Position numbers and translations under genes: made by a program. This document shows positions 6,987 through 16,321 of a stretch of DNA of 64,000 nt, one piece after another; the stretch's first letter is position 1; every line of letters begins with the position of its first letter. The stretch is from assembly GCF_963665245.1 (NCBI RefSeq), contig NZ_OY762267.1:4188001-4252000 (forward strand). The letters are read 5' to 3'. A model generated the notes under the pieces. The model ran no database searches, was not told where the DNA came from, and was given only the letters and a program-made list of their open reading frames with translations. This DNA is from an uncultured Paludibaculum sp. GTDB taxonomy: Bacteria > Acidobacteriota > Terriglobia > Bryobacterales > Bryobacteraceae.

Positions 6987-9751
6987 TGTTGCTGCTCCTG
7001 TTCCTGTTCCGAGCCTCCACGCACACCACCGCCGGTATAACGGAAAACGGCGTTGAGGAATGCGACGTTCAGCCCGTCCATATAGGCCCGGAAGTTGGGG
7101 TCCGAAGTGAAACCCACGATCATCCCGCGGCCTTCGCCCTGCATCGTCAGAAACGGCTTATATGCGAGTTGCTTGCGGTTCTCCTCCCACAGATAGCCGG
7201 AGGCGACGAGCTCGTTCGGTCCTGCGTACAGAATTGGGTTCGATCCGCGATCCAGCTTCGCGGGCGAATAGATCGCGCGCCCATCCACGAGAACGTAGAG
7301 CGTCTCAGGCAGGCCAGCGGTGATCCAGGTCTCGGGATCCACCTTGGCGCGCACCAGGACGCCCGCCACGGCATCCGGCAACTCACGCTCGGCCTGAATC
7401 GCTTTCTCGTAGTCGGCCAGCGTGTTGAAGATCTTCCCGGGCGCCGGGCCCGTTGGGGCCGTGGCTGAAGGGGGCCCCGCCGCCGCAGTTGAGTCCGTGG
7501 CTGGGCGGGCGGCGGAGGCTGAGCCACCTGTGGGCGACGGTTTGGCCGCATCAGCGGGCCGGCCCGTGTCTGGCGCCAATCCTTCCTGCGCGACACCCAA
7601 CAGCCCCACCTGCGGACTGGAGAGGTAGGTCACGGCCGCACCCAGGCCCACCAGCACTCCGCCGCCACGCACCCAGTTCTTGATGCGGTCGGTGACCGCG
7701 GGTGAGAAGGCTCCGGCATAGCCCCCGCTGGGGAGGATCAACACTTGGAACTTCCCGAAATCCACCGTGCCGAAGCTGGAACTGCGAATCACACTGACCG
7801 GATAGCCGAATTGCCGCTCAAGCACAAAGCGCGTTTGTCCGGCCGATGCCGAGGAGGTGGGCGAGTCCCACACCATGGCGATAGCAGGCTTCTTCACCGC
7901 GCCGACATTGCCGCTGCCGAAGTTGACGCCGTCGTCCACCCAACCGGTGTTGGTGGCCACCACGTCGGCTCCACTAGCCGTGGCGATCGTGGCAACCTTC
8001 TCGTGAACCGTCGCGGCATTCTGCTTCACCATCACGATGAGCGTACCGGAAGGGTACTTGCGGCCGGACTGTGTGAAAGCTTTGTTGGCGGTGAGCACAC
8101 GCAGGTCCGCACGCAGTGCAGCGGTAAGGAAGCGCCCTGCCGCCTGCGTCCCCCATGGGACCAGATAGGCGACCTCGGCGCGACCCGAGACGGACCCGTG
8201 AGGTGTGTAGACACCCGAGACGGGCTCGAAGGAGCCTTGCGAGACTTCGGCCGCGCCGATGCACTCGACGCCGAAGGACATGGGCAGATTCCAGCCGGTC
8301 ACGTCATAGATCTGATCAGGCAGTTTCTTCTTGCGCCGGCGCTCCTGCTCTTTCAGGAAGTCGGGCTCCATCGGCGTGTTCGGATCCAGCAAGGCATGGA
8401 TGAACCGCTTGCGGGGCTGGGCCAGAATCACGCTGTACGACCCTTCCCCGTAGTCCTTGCCGCCGTTTTTGAAGGCCGCCTTCGCCTGGCGCACTTCAAT
8501 GCCGTGTTCCGCCAGGATGTGGGCCAACTTGTCGACGGCGCCCGCATCTCCTCGCCGCGGCAGGATGAACTCCTTCACGGCTTCCTTCTGTCCCTCTTCA
8601 ATCGCCGTCACCTGGTAGCGGTAGAAGCTGTCCAAGAGCTTTTCGCGGTAGTCCAAAGCCGTTTCACAGGTTGCGATGGAGGCCACAAAGTGCTTCTTCA
8701 CGCTCTCCTGGAAGGTGTACAGAGCATCGTCGGACCGCCGAAGCACTAGTCCGCGTACGGAGGCGTTCTCGTAGGTCATGCCCATGCCGCCGTAGAACCA
8801 CGGCCACGAGGCGCCGTAGCCGGGGTAGAACTCGTCGTACACCTCGCGCGTGAAGTACGGCCAGCCGAACTTGTCGAACCACTTGGCGTCGTTCTTTCCA
8901 AACCAGTTCATCTGGGTCTTCTGATCCTGCGTCAGGTTCGGGTTATAGGGCAGCGAGCCAGGCGTGAAGAAGTAGCTGGAATTGCCGCCCATCTCGTGCA
9001 GGTCCACCTGGACCAAAGGCAGAAACTGGCGCAGATACTGGATGCGGCCACGCGTCTCCGGTTGGGTGATCGCATGCCAGTCACGGTTCATGTCGAAGAA
9101 GTAGTGGTTGGTCCGGCCGCCGGGCCACGGTTCCGCACGTTCCGCGGCCACGGGGTTCTCATCCGGAAGCAGCCCCAGGTTCACCTGGAAGTTCTGAACA
9201 AATCTCTCGCGGCCATCCGGATTCTGCGACGGATCGATGACCACCACGACATGCTTGAGCACGTTGTCGATCATCTGATCGCCGCGCGCCGCCAACAGAT
9301 GGTACGCCGTCATCATGGCCGCGTCGGGCGATGAGATCTCGTTGCCATGAACGCCGTAGGAAAGACTGAGGATCGCCGGCATCGTGGCCATCAGTTGCTT
9401 TGCTTCGGCCGCGGGTGTTTTGCGCGGATCGGCCAACTTGAGCTGATTCGCCTTGATCGTCTCCAGATTGCGGATGTTCTCTTCACTCGAGACCACGGCA
9501 TAGATCAGCCGTCGGCCTTCCCACGTTCTTGCGTAGTCGTGAACCTGGATGCGTGCCGGAGCAGCCGCGGCCAAGGCCTCAAAGTACTTCACGATATCGG
9601 CCGGCGGAGCGATGCGGGTGCCTATCGCATAGCCCAGCACCTTCTCCACGGTCGGTATGGCTTGGTCATACTGTGTGCCGGGCCAGAATTCAGCTTGTTG
9701 CGCAGACAAGGCACAGGTGAGGAGAGAGAGCGAGACCAATAGCTTCCGCAT
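6983..9751 (-). CDS. Secreted M14-family zinc carboxypeptidase
   Basis: The chosen ATG at 9751 is preceded by GAGAGG and gives a 922-residue protein starting MRKLLVSLSLLTCALSAQ, a signal peptide; an in-frame extension to 9832 lacks these features. The M14 zinc site is visible: H135 and E138 in GVHGNE, and H252 in VDLHEMGG. Residues 1-370 or so are the peptidase; the rest contains a long accessory region with a glutamine-amidotransferase-like fold hint (LILPSGGYAGAF) and a Ser/Ala/Pro/Thr-rich low-complexity linker at about 750-795. It likely trims peptides in the periplasm or outside. The downstream gene acpS overlaps by 4 bp. Confidence 0.9.
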   Translation of the reverse strand: MRKLLVSLSLLTCALSAQQAEFWPGTQYDQAIPTVEKVLGYAIGTRIAPPADIVKYFEALAAAAPARIQVHDYARTWEGRRLIYAVVSSEENIRNLETIKANQLKLADPRKTPAAEAKQLMATMPAILSLSYGVHGNEISSPDAAMMTAYHLLAARGDQMIDNVLKHVVVVIDPSQNPDGRERFVQNFQVNLGLLPDENPVAAERAEPWPGGRTNHYFFDMNRDWHAITQPETRGRIQYLRQFLPLVQVDLHEMGGNSSYFFTPGSLPYNPNLTQDQKTQMNWFGKNDAKWFDKFGWPYFTREVYDEFYPGYGASWPWFYGGMGMTYENASVRGLVLRRSDDALYTFQESVKKHFVASIATCETALDYREKLLDSFYRYQVTAIEEGQKEAVKEFILPRRGDAGAVDKLAHILAEHGIEVRQAKAAFKNGGKDYGEGSYSVILAQPRKRFIHALLDPNTPMEPDFLKEQERRRKKKLPDQIYDVTGWNLPMSFGVECIGAAEVSQGSFEPVSGVYTPHGSVSGRAEVAYLVPWGTQAAGRFLTAALRADLRVLTANKAFTQSGRKYPSGTLIVMVKQNAATVHEKVATIATASGADVVATNTGWVDDGVNFGSGNVGAVKKPAIAMVWDSPTSSASAGQTRFVLERQFGYPVSVIRSSSFGTVDFGKFQVLILPSGGYAGAFSPAVTDRIKNWVRGGGVLVGLGAAVTYLSSPQVGLLGVAQEGLAPDTGRPADAAKPSPTGGSASAARPATDSTAAAGPPSATAPTGPAPGKIFNTLADYEKAIQAERELPDAVAGVLVRAKVDPETWITAGLPETLYVLVDGRAIYSPAKLDRGSNPILYAGPNELVASGYLWEENRKQLAYKPFLTMQGEGRGMIVGFTSDPNFRAYMDGLNVAFLNAVFRYTGGGVRGGSEQEQEQQQ

Positions 9752-9829
9752 AACGTTACCTCTCAGAATAGCGTTGCCGGGAGATGCCCGGTTAGCGCAG
9801 CGAGAGGAGCGAAACAGCGGCTCAGACAG

Positions 9830-9864
9830 CAATCCCCCCGCGGGCTGAGCCAGCGGAGGGATTG
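9830..9864 (-). terminator. Hairpin between two minus-strand genes
   Basis: An imperfect inverted repeat (CAATCC at 9830-9835 with GGATTG at 9859-9864, plus GC-rich inner pairing) lies 24 bp downstream of the secreted-protein gene ending at 9888. It lacks a T tract, so termination is plausible but not proven; it could also protect the transcript 3' end. Confidence 0.3.
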
Positions 9865-9887
9865 TCGGTGTAGATAGATGCAGAATC

Positions 9888-10778
9888 CTAGTCCAATAGC
9901 CCGGCCCAATTCATGATTGGAATTGTCGCGAAGGCATGACCGGGGTTGAAACGGAAGCCCAGCCCCGCCAACCGATTCGTACTGCACTCGAAGAGAATCG
10001 ACCCAATCTTGCCCTGGGTAACCGCAAATCGGTCGGGAATGGCGAACGCCAGTTGCTGCCCCGGGGCCAATGAGATGGTGTCGGTACCAATGTTGTTCCC
10101 ATCGATGTCCAGAATCGTGACGAAGACCTGATTGGACGTATTCGTCGCCGGGTTCACCAGCGCCATGGATGTGACGAACCCGTTCATGTTGTCGTAGGGC
10201 ATCATGAACACGTAATCGTCGTAAGCGCTCAGCGGCACGAGTGCCTCGAAATCCGGCGTGTTCGTGATGCTCTGACGGAAGATCGCATAGCCACCGAGCC
10301 GCGCGTTGGTGGAGTCGTAGGCGATTACCGACCATCCGGTCTTCAATCCAGTCCCCTGGTCCAGGACTTTGATGTTAAAGCTGGCTCCCGGTGGGATAGT
10401 CCCTTGAATCGAACTCGTCGTCAATTGGTCGCCACTAGGCACGGATTGAAGTGACAACGTCAATGGTTGTCCGTTGGTATCGTAGAACCCCTGAGTGAAC
10501 GTAACGGCCGTCGCCGACATGTTCACCAGGACCAGCGTGGTCGCCCACCCGCCGCCGGTGGCGAGGTGGGGAAACACCATGTCGGTGGACCCAAAAAAGG
10601 TCTGCCTGCCTGGAGTCTGCGCTCCAGAGGCAGCCCGGATGCCGGTGATCGTTCGTGGGGCTGCGGTAATCGTGTTCTCCGTCGGAGGCATAGCCTTCAA
10701 TTCCCGAACCTGGCCAGCCGCACTCATGGGAGCAAGAGCCGCAACAAAAATGAGTGTGAAAACGTCAAGCCGTTGCAT
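9888..10778 (-). CDS. Secreted protein of unknown function
   Basis: The 296-residue protein has a signal peptide (MQRLDVFTLIFVAALAP then SAAGQ). The mature part consists of two similar beta-rich halves: GGGWATTLVLVNMSATAVTF early, and NGFVTSMALVNPATN later, each followed by a GQ/SG-type turn, suggesting a duplicated immunoglobulin-like module of about 110 residues. Such proteins are common in Solibacter-type genomes; their function is not known to me. It precedes the M14 peptidase on the same strand with a 136-bp gap containing a hairpin. Confidence 0.75.
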   Translation of the reverse strand: MQRLDVFTLIFVAALAPMSAAGQVRELKAMPPTENTITAAPRTITGIRAASGAQTPGRQTFFGSTDMVFPHLATGGGWATTLVLVNMSATAVTFTQGFYDTNGQPLTLSLQSVPSGDQLTTSSIQGTIPPGASFNIKVLDQGTGLKTGWSVIAYDSTNARLGGYAIFRQSITNTPDFEALVPLSAYDDYVFMMPYDNMNGFVTSMALVNPATNTSNQVFVTILDIDGNNIGTDTISLAPGQQLAFAIPDRFAVTQGKIGSILFECSTNRLAGLGFRFNPGHAFATIPIMNWAGLLD

Positions 10779-10891
10779 GACTTGACTATATACCAGGGGT
10801 CAGGCGAGCAGGAGACGAACGGGGGGAGTATCCAAGCAGAGGACTGTAAAAACACAGGAAACAGACGGCAAAAATAAGTGCCTGGACGCAT

Positions 10892-11479
10892 TCACAATGA
10901 GGCTGTCTGTGTGTGCTGCGGCGGCGAGCAAGGCGCATGCCGGAAATTCCGAGCCGTGATGCCGTGGAAGCGAGCACCAGCGCAGTCACTCCCACCCCAG
11001 CAGAGAATCTCAATGAGATGCACGAGTTCGTGTTCAAAGAGGCGCTGCAGAACCTCGAAACGGCTCGTACACTGGACGCCGCACACCGTAATTGGCCGCG
11101 AATTCTCGATCTGGGCTCCGAACAGCGGATCCACATCGATGGAAATCTCGTAACTGATCTCACCATTGCGGCTGGTGTGCCGCAGCGTCATGCCCGGAGC
11201 TTGCCCGCCACGAGTCGAGAGGCGAACGCTGAGGCTGTGTCCCTCCAGAGCGCCGCCGCACAGTCCTTCGAAGCAGTACTTGTCATATGCCTCGAAGAGC
11301 AGATGCAGATCGCGCGGATGGACGACGGCGAAATCGTCGCGGTGCAGGTGGCGCGATTGGCTCTGAACGTGCTCGCGTACCTGCTTCATGCGGTGTGCGA
11401 TCAGATCGTCGGACCAGAGAAACAGCAGGACATTCTCGGCGAGGAGCGTCCGCGCCAAGGCTGGAGAAGGTGACGCCAT
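10892..11479 (-). CDS. SprT-like zinc metalloprotease domain protein
   Basis: In this 195-residue protein the segment FEHELVHLIE contains the HExxH zinc motif, followed by FHGITARNFRH with a further histidine, as in the SprT/Spartan fold. The first 60 residues are helical and charged. The cellular target is unknown; eukaryotic relatives cleave DNA-protein crosslinks, while bacterial SprT is poorly characterised. Its ATG at 11479 directly adjoins the stop of the upstream small membrane protein, and it ends the dnaE-accA transcription unit. Many shadow frames exist on the opposite strand; the zinc motif decides in favour of this one. Confidence 0.78.
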   Translation of the reverse strand: MASPSPALARTLLAENVLLFLWSDDLIAHRMKQVREHVQSQSRHLHRDDFAVVHPRDLHLLFEAYDKYCFEGLCGGALEGHSLSVRLSTRGGQAPGMTLRHTSRNGEISYEISIDVDPLFGAQIENSRPITVCGVQCTSRFEVLQRLFEHELVHLIEILCWGGSDCAGARFHGITARNFRHAPCSPPQHTQTASL

Positions 11480-11752
11480 CTAGTCGAGCCAGCGCACGCT
11501 GGTAGGTTCGCCGCGCGTGCATTGCATTGTTTCCGTTACACCCGCCGCAATCAACGCGCAGGCAGTGTCAGTGGCTGTGCGCAAGGCTGCGTCCCTGGTC
11601 TCCCCGGAAGCGATCTTGCAGGAGTTGCGGCCCTGATAAGCCATGCAAACCTCCACGCGGTTCTTACGATTGCCAAGCATCAGGTAAGTCGTCGCTCCGA
11701 GAAACACAAGGAACGCGACCATACCCATCAATATGAGTTTGCCTTTGCTCAA
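11480..11752 (-). CDS. Small single-pass membrane protein
   Basis: The 90-residue product begins MSKGKLILMG and has one hydrophobic segment (about residues 5-27) followed by a small soluble domain with three cysteines (VCMAYQGRNSC, DTACAL, QCTRG). The domain would face the periplasm if the N-terminus is inside. I do not recognise the family. It lies 6 bp after accA and abuts the SprT-like gene, so it is a member of that operon. Confidence 0.65.
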   Translation of the reverse strand: MSKGKLILMGMVAFLVFLGATTYLMLGNRKNRVEVCMAYQGRNSCKIASGETRDAALRTATDTACALIAAGVTETMQCTRGEPTSVRWLD

Positions 11753-11758
11753 GAGCAG

Positions 11759-12697
11759 TTACTCCGTGAAGAAGCTTCCCATGCGCCGGAATTTCTGGTA
11801 CCGCTGTTCAATCAACTGCTCGGGACTCATTGGATCCAGTTCGTCAATGGCTGCCACCAGGGTCTGGTGTAGATACTGCGCGGCGCGGTCATAGTCATCC
11901 TGCGCGCCGCCGTTGGGCTCGGGGATGATGCCATCGATGAGGCCCTGCCGCACGAGATCGCTGGCCGTGATCTTCAGGGCCGCCGACGCCAGGGCGCCCT
12001 TCGTGGAGTCACGATAAATAATGGCCGCGCAGCTCTCGGGTGAGATCACGCTATACACGGCGTTTTCCAGCATGAACACACGGTTGCCCACGCCCAGCGC
12101 CAGTGCTCCGCCGCTGCCACCTTCACCGATCACCACCACGATGATAGGCGACTCGAGGCGCGTCATCTCACGCAGGTTGTAGGCGATGGCCTCGGCCTGC
12201 CCACGCTCTTCCGCGTCAATGCCAGGATAGGCCCCCGGGGTATCGAGGAACGTAATGATCGGACGACGGAACTTGGAAGCCATCGCCATCGCGCGCATCG
12301 CCTTGCGATAGCCTTCGGGCTTGGGCATGCCAAAGTTGCGGATGAGTTTCTGCTTGGTATCCCGACCCTTCTGCAGGCCGACCATCATTACCGCGTGCCC
12401 GCCGAGCATCGTGCCGAAGCCCGCCACGATGGCGGCATCCTCGCCGTAGAAGCGATCGCCGTGAATCTCAGTGAAATCCGGCACCAGCCTGTTGATGTAG
12501 TCCAGCGCATGCGGCCGCTTGGGATGACGAGCGAGTTGGACTCGCTGCCAAGCCACATTGACGCCCTGTTCGCCGCGCAGCGCCTTCAATTCAGCCTCAA
12601 GATCGGCGAGTTGCGCCTGCGCACCAGTCGAGGTGAGCTGGAGCTGCGAGATCTCGCGCTCGATATCGCTAATCCGGGCCTGCGAAGAATCGCTCAT
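11759..12697 (-). CDS. accA: Acetyl-CoA carboxylase carboxyltransferase subunit alpha
   Basis: The 312-residue protein matches the alpha subunit throughout: an N-terminal coiled region, HPKRPHALDYI, GDRFYGEDAAIVAGFG, then the carboxyltransferase core with FLDTPGAYPGIDAEERGQ and GEGGSGGALALGVG, and SPESCAAIIYRD. With AccD it transfers the carboxyl group from biotin to acetyl-CoA, the first step of fatty-acid synthesis. It begins 9 bp after the dnaE stop; the dnaE-accA order is widely conserved in bacteria and suggests co-transcription. Confidence 0.97.
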   Translation of the reverse strand: MSDSSQARISDIEREISQLQLTSTGAQAQLADLEAELKALRGEQGVNVAWQRVQLARHPKRPHALDYINRLVPDFTEIHGDRFYGEDAAIVAGFGTMLGGHAVMMVGLQKGRDTKQKLIRNFGMPKPEGYRKAMRAMAMASKFRRPIITFLDTPGAYPGIDAEERGQAEAIAYNLREMTRLESPIIVVVIGEGGSGGALALGVGNRVFMLENAVYSVISPESCAAIIYRDSTKGALASAALKITASDLVRQGLIDGIIPEPNGGAQDDYDRAAQYLHQTLVAAIDELDPMSPEQLIEQRYQKFRRMGSFFTE

Positions 12698-12706
12698 AGA
12701 TGCTTC

Positions 12707-15700
12707 CTACGAGGCTATCACCTCGAGCGCTTCAGGACCGCAGATGCGCTCGATCTCAGCCTTGAACTCCTTGTCCGGACGGATGCGCGCCGTGACATCC
12801 AGGGTCACTGCAAAGTCTCGCGGCTTCTCCAGCTTCAGCCGCACCGAAGTCTCGCCTGGCTTGGTGGAGAACAACTGCTGCAGCGCCGCCGCTTTTTCGT
12901 TTCCGGTCGCCGAAAGCCGGACTCGGATGGAAACCAGCGAAGGGAAATTCACGCGAGCCAGCTCGAGCGGAATGATTTCCTGAATGTTCAACTTGATCGT
13001 CCCGTCTTCCTCGGGCATCGCCTTGCCGCGCACCAGCACGGCCTTGTCCTCTTCAATCTCTTTCTGAAGATGCTCGTAGCGGGTGGCGAAGCACAGCGCT
13101 TCGACGGAGCCGTTCCAATCCTCGAGCTGCGTGATGGCCCATGGCTTCTGTTCCTTGTTGCGCCGCTTCTGCACATTGCGCAGGATGCCGCAGACAGCCA
13201 CTTCCATGCCCTTTTCGAGCCCTGCCAGGTTCTCAGTCGTATATGACGTGAGCTCCGTCACCTTCCAACGGAACTCGTCCAACGGATGGCCGCTCACGTA
13301 GAAGCCGATGGTCTCTTTCTCACCGCGCAGCTTCTCCGCCTGGCTCCAATCATTTAGCCTGGGCAACACCCGCGAAGCGGACGGGGAGTCGTCTCCGATC
13401 AATTCACCGAAGAGCCCGGTCTGGCCGCTGAGCTTGTCTTTTTGGGCGCGCTGGCCGGACTCGATGCACTCCTCGATAATCGCGAAGAGCTGCGAGCGAT
13501 AGCCGTTCAGGCTGTCCATCGCCCCGGCTTTGATCAGGCTTTCCATCACGCGGCGGTTCACGGCCGAGAGATCGACGCGCTCGCAGAAGTCGTCTAGCGA
13601 CTTGAACACGCCGCCTTCATTGCGAGCCTTCACAATGGCTTCCACCGCGCCCACACCCACGTTCTTCACGGCGCCCAGACCGAAGCGGATCTTGTCGCGG
13701 CCCACTGGGGTGAAGTTCAGGTCCGACTGATTCACGTCCGGTTGCAGCACCTCGATGCCCAGCGAGCGGCATTCGTTGATGTACTTAACGACCTTATCGG
13801 TGTTGCCCGTTTCCGAGGTCAGCAGCGCCGCCAGGAACTCCACCGTATAGTGCGCCTTCAGGTAGCCGGTGAGATAAGCGAGATAGCCGTACGCGGCCGA
13901 GTGCGACTTGTTGAACCCGTACTCGGCGAACTTCGCCAGCAGGTCGAACAGCGCCTCGGCCTTCTTGGGCGGATGGCCGTTCTTGCGCGCGCCGTCGAGG
14001 AAACGGGCGCGCTGCTTGTCCATCTCCTCTTTTTTCTTCTTGCCCATCGCGCGGCGCAGAAGATCGGCTTCACCCAGCGAGTAACCGGCGATACGCTGCG
14101 CCACCTGCATGACCTGCTCCTGGTAGATCACCAGGCCGTAGGTCTCTTCCAGCAGCGACTTCAACTCGGGCAGGTCGTACGTGACCGGCTTGCGGCCCAG
14201 CTTGCGATCGACATAATCGTCGACGAAGCCGTTCTGAATCGGGCCCGGACGATACAGTGCGTTGAGGGCGATGAGGTCCTCAATCCGCTCAGGATGCGAG
14301 CGTCGCAGCACGTCCTTCATGCCCGACGATTCAAACTGGAAGACGCCGTCAGTCAGACCCTGGCCGAAGATGCGCTCGTAGGCATCTTTGTCGTCCAGCG
14401 GCAGGTCCTCCAGCACCAGCGTTTCCCCGCGCGTCTTCTTGATCAGCGACAGCGCCTCGTGCACGATGGTCAGCGTGGTGAGACCCAGGAAGTCCATCTT
14501 GAGCAGCCCGAGTTTCTCGAGCATGGACATTTCAAACTGGGTGACAATTTCCTCTTTGTTGGTGCGGTAGAGAGGAACGATCTCGGCGAGCGGTACGGGT
14601 GAGATGACAACACCCGCCGCGTGCACGCCCGAGTTGCGGGCCATGCCTTCCAGGCGTTGCGCGATGTCGAGAATCTCTTTGACCTTCGGATCCTTGGCGG
14701 CGGCCTCCAGGATCGCGGGCTCCTCATCCAGAGCCTTCTTCAGCGTCATCTTCGGATCGGCCGGGATCAGCTTCGAGAGCTTATCCACTTCCCCGAAGCT
14801 CATATCCAGCACGCGGCCCACGTCCTTGATGGCGGCCTTCGGAGCCAGCGTGCCGAACGTGATGATCTGCGCCACCTGCTCGCGCCCGTACTTCTCGGTG
14901 ACGTACTGGATGACCTCGCCACGGCGGTTCGTGCAGAAGTCCACGTCGATATCAGGCATGCTGACGCGTTCCGGATTCAGAAAGCGCTCAAACAGCAGAC
15001 CGTAGTGCAGCGGATCCACATCGGTGATCCCCATGCAGAAACTCACCAGGGAACCGGCGGCCGAACCGCGGCCCGGCCCCACTGGGACGCCAGTCGACTT
15101 CGCATACCGGATGAAGTCCCAGACAATGAGGAAGTAACCCGAGAACTGCATCTGCTGGATCAGCTTGATCTCGCGATCCAGGCGCTCGATGTACTCGGCC
15201 ATGTCGAAGCGCAGCAGGCCCTGCGCCGCCATCTTGTCGAGCTTGCCGCGGCGCTTCTCGAAGCCCTGCCGCGCGACGTATTCGAAGTAACTGTCGATGG
15301 TCTGTTCCGGCGGGACGTCGAACTTCGGGAAGGGCTCCTTCACCGGATCCATCTTCACCTGGCAGCGTTGCGCAATGTCCCAGGTGCGGTCCAGCGCATC
15401 TTCCACTTCGCCGAAGATGGTCATCATCTCGTCGCGCGTCTTGAGGAAGAATTCGTTGGTGGAGAACTTCAGCCGCTTCTCATCGCTCACCAGCTTGCCG
15501 GACTGGATGCAGGTGAGAATGTCCTGCGCACGATGGTCGCTGTGCTCCAGATAATGCGCGTCGTTGCTGGCGACCAGCGGTATGCCGGTCTCGCGCGACA
15601 GGCGGTACACCTGCGGCATCACGACCTTGTCTTCTTCCAGCCCGTGATCCTGAATCTCGAGGAAGAAGTTGTCCTTGCCGAAGAGATCGCGATACTCGTA

Positions 15701-16180
15701 CGCCAGCTTCTGCGCGTCGTCGTACTTGTCGTTCATCAACGTTTCGTTGATGTCGCCCTTCAGGCAGGCCGACAGCGCGATCAGCCCCTTGCTGTGCTGC
15801 GACAGCAGATCCTTGTCGATGCGCGGCTTGTAATAGAAGCCGTCGAGACTCGCCGTCGAAACCAGCTTGATGAGGTTGCGATAACCTTCCTGGTTCTCGC
15901 ACAACAGCACCAGGTGGTTGTAGCGCCGGTTCGTTTCGTCCTTGATCCGCCGGTCGTTCGGCGTGATGTAGACTTCGCACCCGATCACCGGATGGACGCC
16001 ATTGTCCTTCGCCTTGAAGTAGAACTCCGCGGCGCCGAACAAGTTGCCATGATCCGTCAACGCCACCGCCGGCTGGTTCTGCTTCACGGCGAGCTTCATC
16101 AGCTTGCCGATTTCGCAGGCCCCGTCCAGCAGCGAGTAGTCGGTGTGGCAGTGTAGATGGACGAACGGCTTGTCGGACAT
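12707..16180 (-). CDS. dnaE: DNA polymerase III subunit alpha
   Basis: The 1157-residue protein is the replicative polymerase of the DnaE1 type. The N-terminal PHP domain begins FVHLHCHTDYSLLDGA. The polymerase active site shows PDIDVDFC at about residue 410 with two catalytic aspartates, preceded by GPGRGSAAGSLV. The middle contains ALYRPGP and GKKKKEEMD (fingers), and the C-terminus has helix-hairpin-helix and OB-fold segments (VAVCGILRNV). It synthesises the leading and lagging strands within the holoenzyme. It is the first gene of the dnaE-accA unit; its start lies 18 bp from a tRNA gene transcribed in the same direction. Confidence 0.97.
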   Translation of the reverse strand: MSDKPFVHLHCHTDYSLLDGACEIGKLMKLAVKQNQPAVALTDHGNLFGAAEFYFKAKDNGVHPVIGCEVYITPNDRRIKDETNRRYNHLVLLCENQEGYRNLIKLVSTASLDGFYYKPRIDKDLLSQHSKGLIALSACLKGDINETLMNDKYDDAQKLAYEYRDLFGKDNFFLEIQDHGLEEDKVVMPQVYRLSRETGIPLVASNDAHYLEHSDHRAQDILTCIQSGKLVSDEKRLKFSTNEFFLKTRDEMMTIFGEVEDALDRTWDIAQRCQVKMDPVKEPFPKFDVPPEQTIDSYFEYVARQGFEKRRGKLDKMAAQGLLRFDMAEYIERLDREIKLIQQMQFSGYFLIVWDFIRYAKSTGVPVGPGRGSAAGSLVSFCMGITDVDPLHYGLLFERFLNPERVSMPDIDVDFCTNRRGEVIQYVTEKYGREQVAQIITFGTLAPKAAIKDVGRVLDMSFGEVDKLSKLIPADPKMTLKKALDEEPAILEAAAKDPKVKEILDIAQRLEGMARNSGVHAAGVVISPVPLAEIVPLYRTNKEEIVTQFEMSMLEKLGLLKMDFLGLTTLTIVHEALSLIKKTRGETLVLEDLPLDDKDAYERIFGQGLTDGVFQFESSGMKDVLRRSHPERIEDLIALNALYRPGPIQNGFVDDYVDRKLGRKPVTYDLPELKSLLEETYGLVIYQEQVMQVAQRIAGYSLGEADLLRRAMGKKKKEEMDKQRARFLDGARKNGHPPKKAEALFDLLAKFAEYGFNKSHSAAYGYLAYLTGYLKAHYTVEFLAALLTSETGNTDKVVKYINECRSLGIEVLQPDVNQSDLNFTPVGRDKIRFGLGAVKNVGVGAVEAIVKARNEGGVFKSLDDFCERVDLSAVNRRVMESLIKAGAMDSLNGYRSQLFAIIEECIESGQRAQKDKLSGQTGLFGELIGDDSPSASRVLPRLNDWSQAEKLRGEKETIGFYVSGHPLDEFRWKVTELTSYTTENLAGLEKGMEVAVCGILRNVQKRRNKEQKPWAITQLEDWNGSVEALCFATRYEHLQKEIEEDKAVLVRGKAMPEEDGTIKLNIQEIIPLELARVNFPSLVSIRVRLSATGNEKAAALQQLFSTKPGETSVRLKLEKPRDFAVTLDVTARIRPDKEFKAEIERICGPEALEVIAS

Positions 16181-16198
16181 CGGTGAATTCGGCAGAAA

Positions 16199-16275
16199 TG
16201 GTAGGGACGGGCAGATTCGAACTGCCGACCTTCCGCTTAGGAGGCGGACGCTCTATCCAGCTGAGCTACGTCCCC
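16199..16275 (-). tRNA. tRNA-Arg (anticodon CCT)
   Basis: Read on the minus strand the 77-nt gene folds as a cloverleaf: acceptor GGGGACG with CGTCCCT, D-arm with AGCTGGATA, anticodon loop CTCCTAA giving CCT, T-loop TTCGAAT and an encoded ACCA end. The first acceptor pair is G-U. It reads AGG codons. Confidence 0.95.
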
Positions 16276-16321
16276 GGATCTTCTATCTATTCTACAGCCC
16301 GGCAGGGGTCATCGTCTGCGC

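Noticed and set aside
10878..11473. Plus-strand frames opposite the SprT-like gene
   Set aside because: The minus strand contains HELVH with the downstream His pattern; the plus frames contain no motif or ribosome site.
14621..16156. 511-residue plus-strand frame
   Set aside because: It is the antisense of dnaE; the dnaE motifs on the minus strand are decisive.
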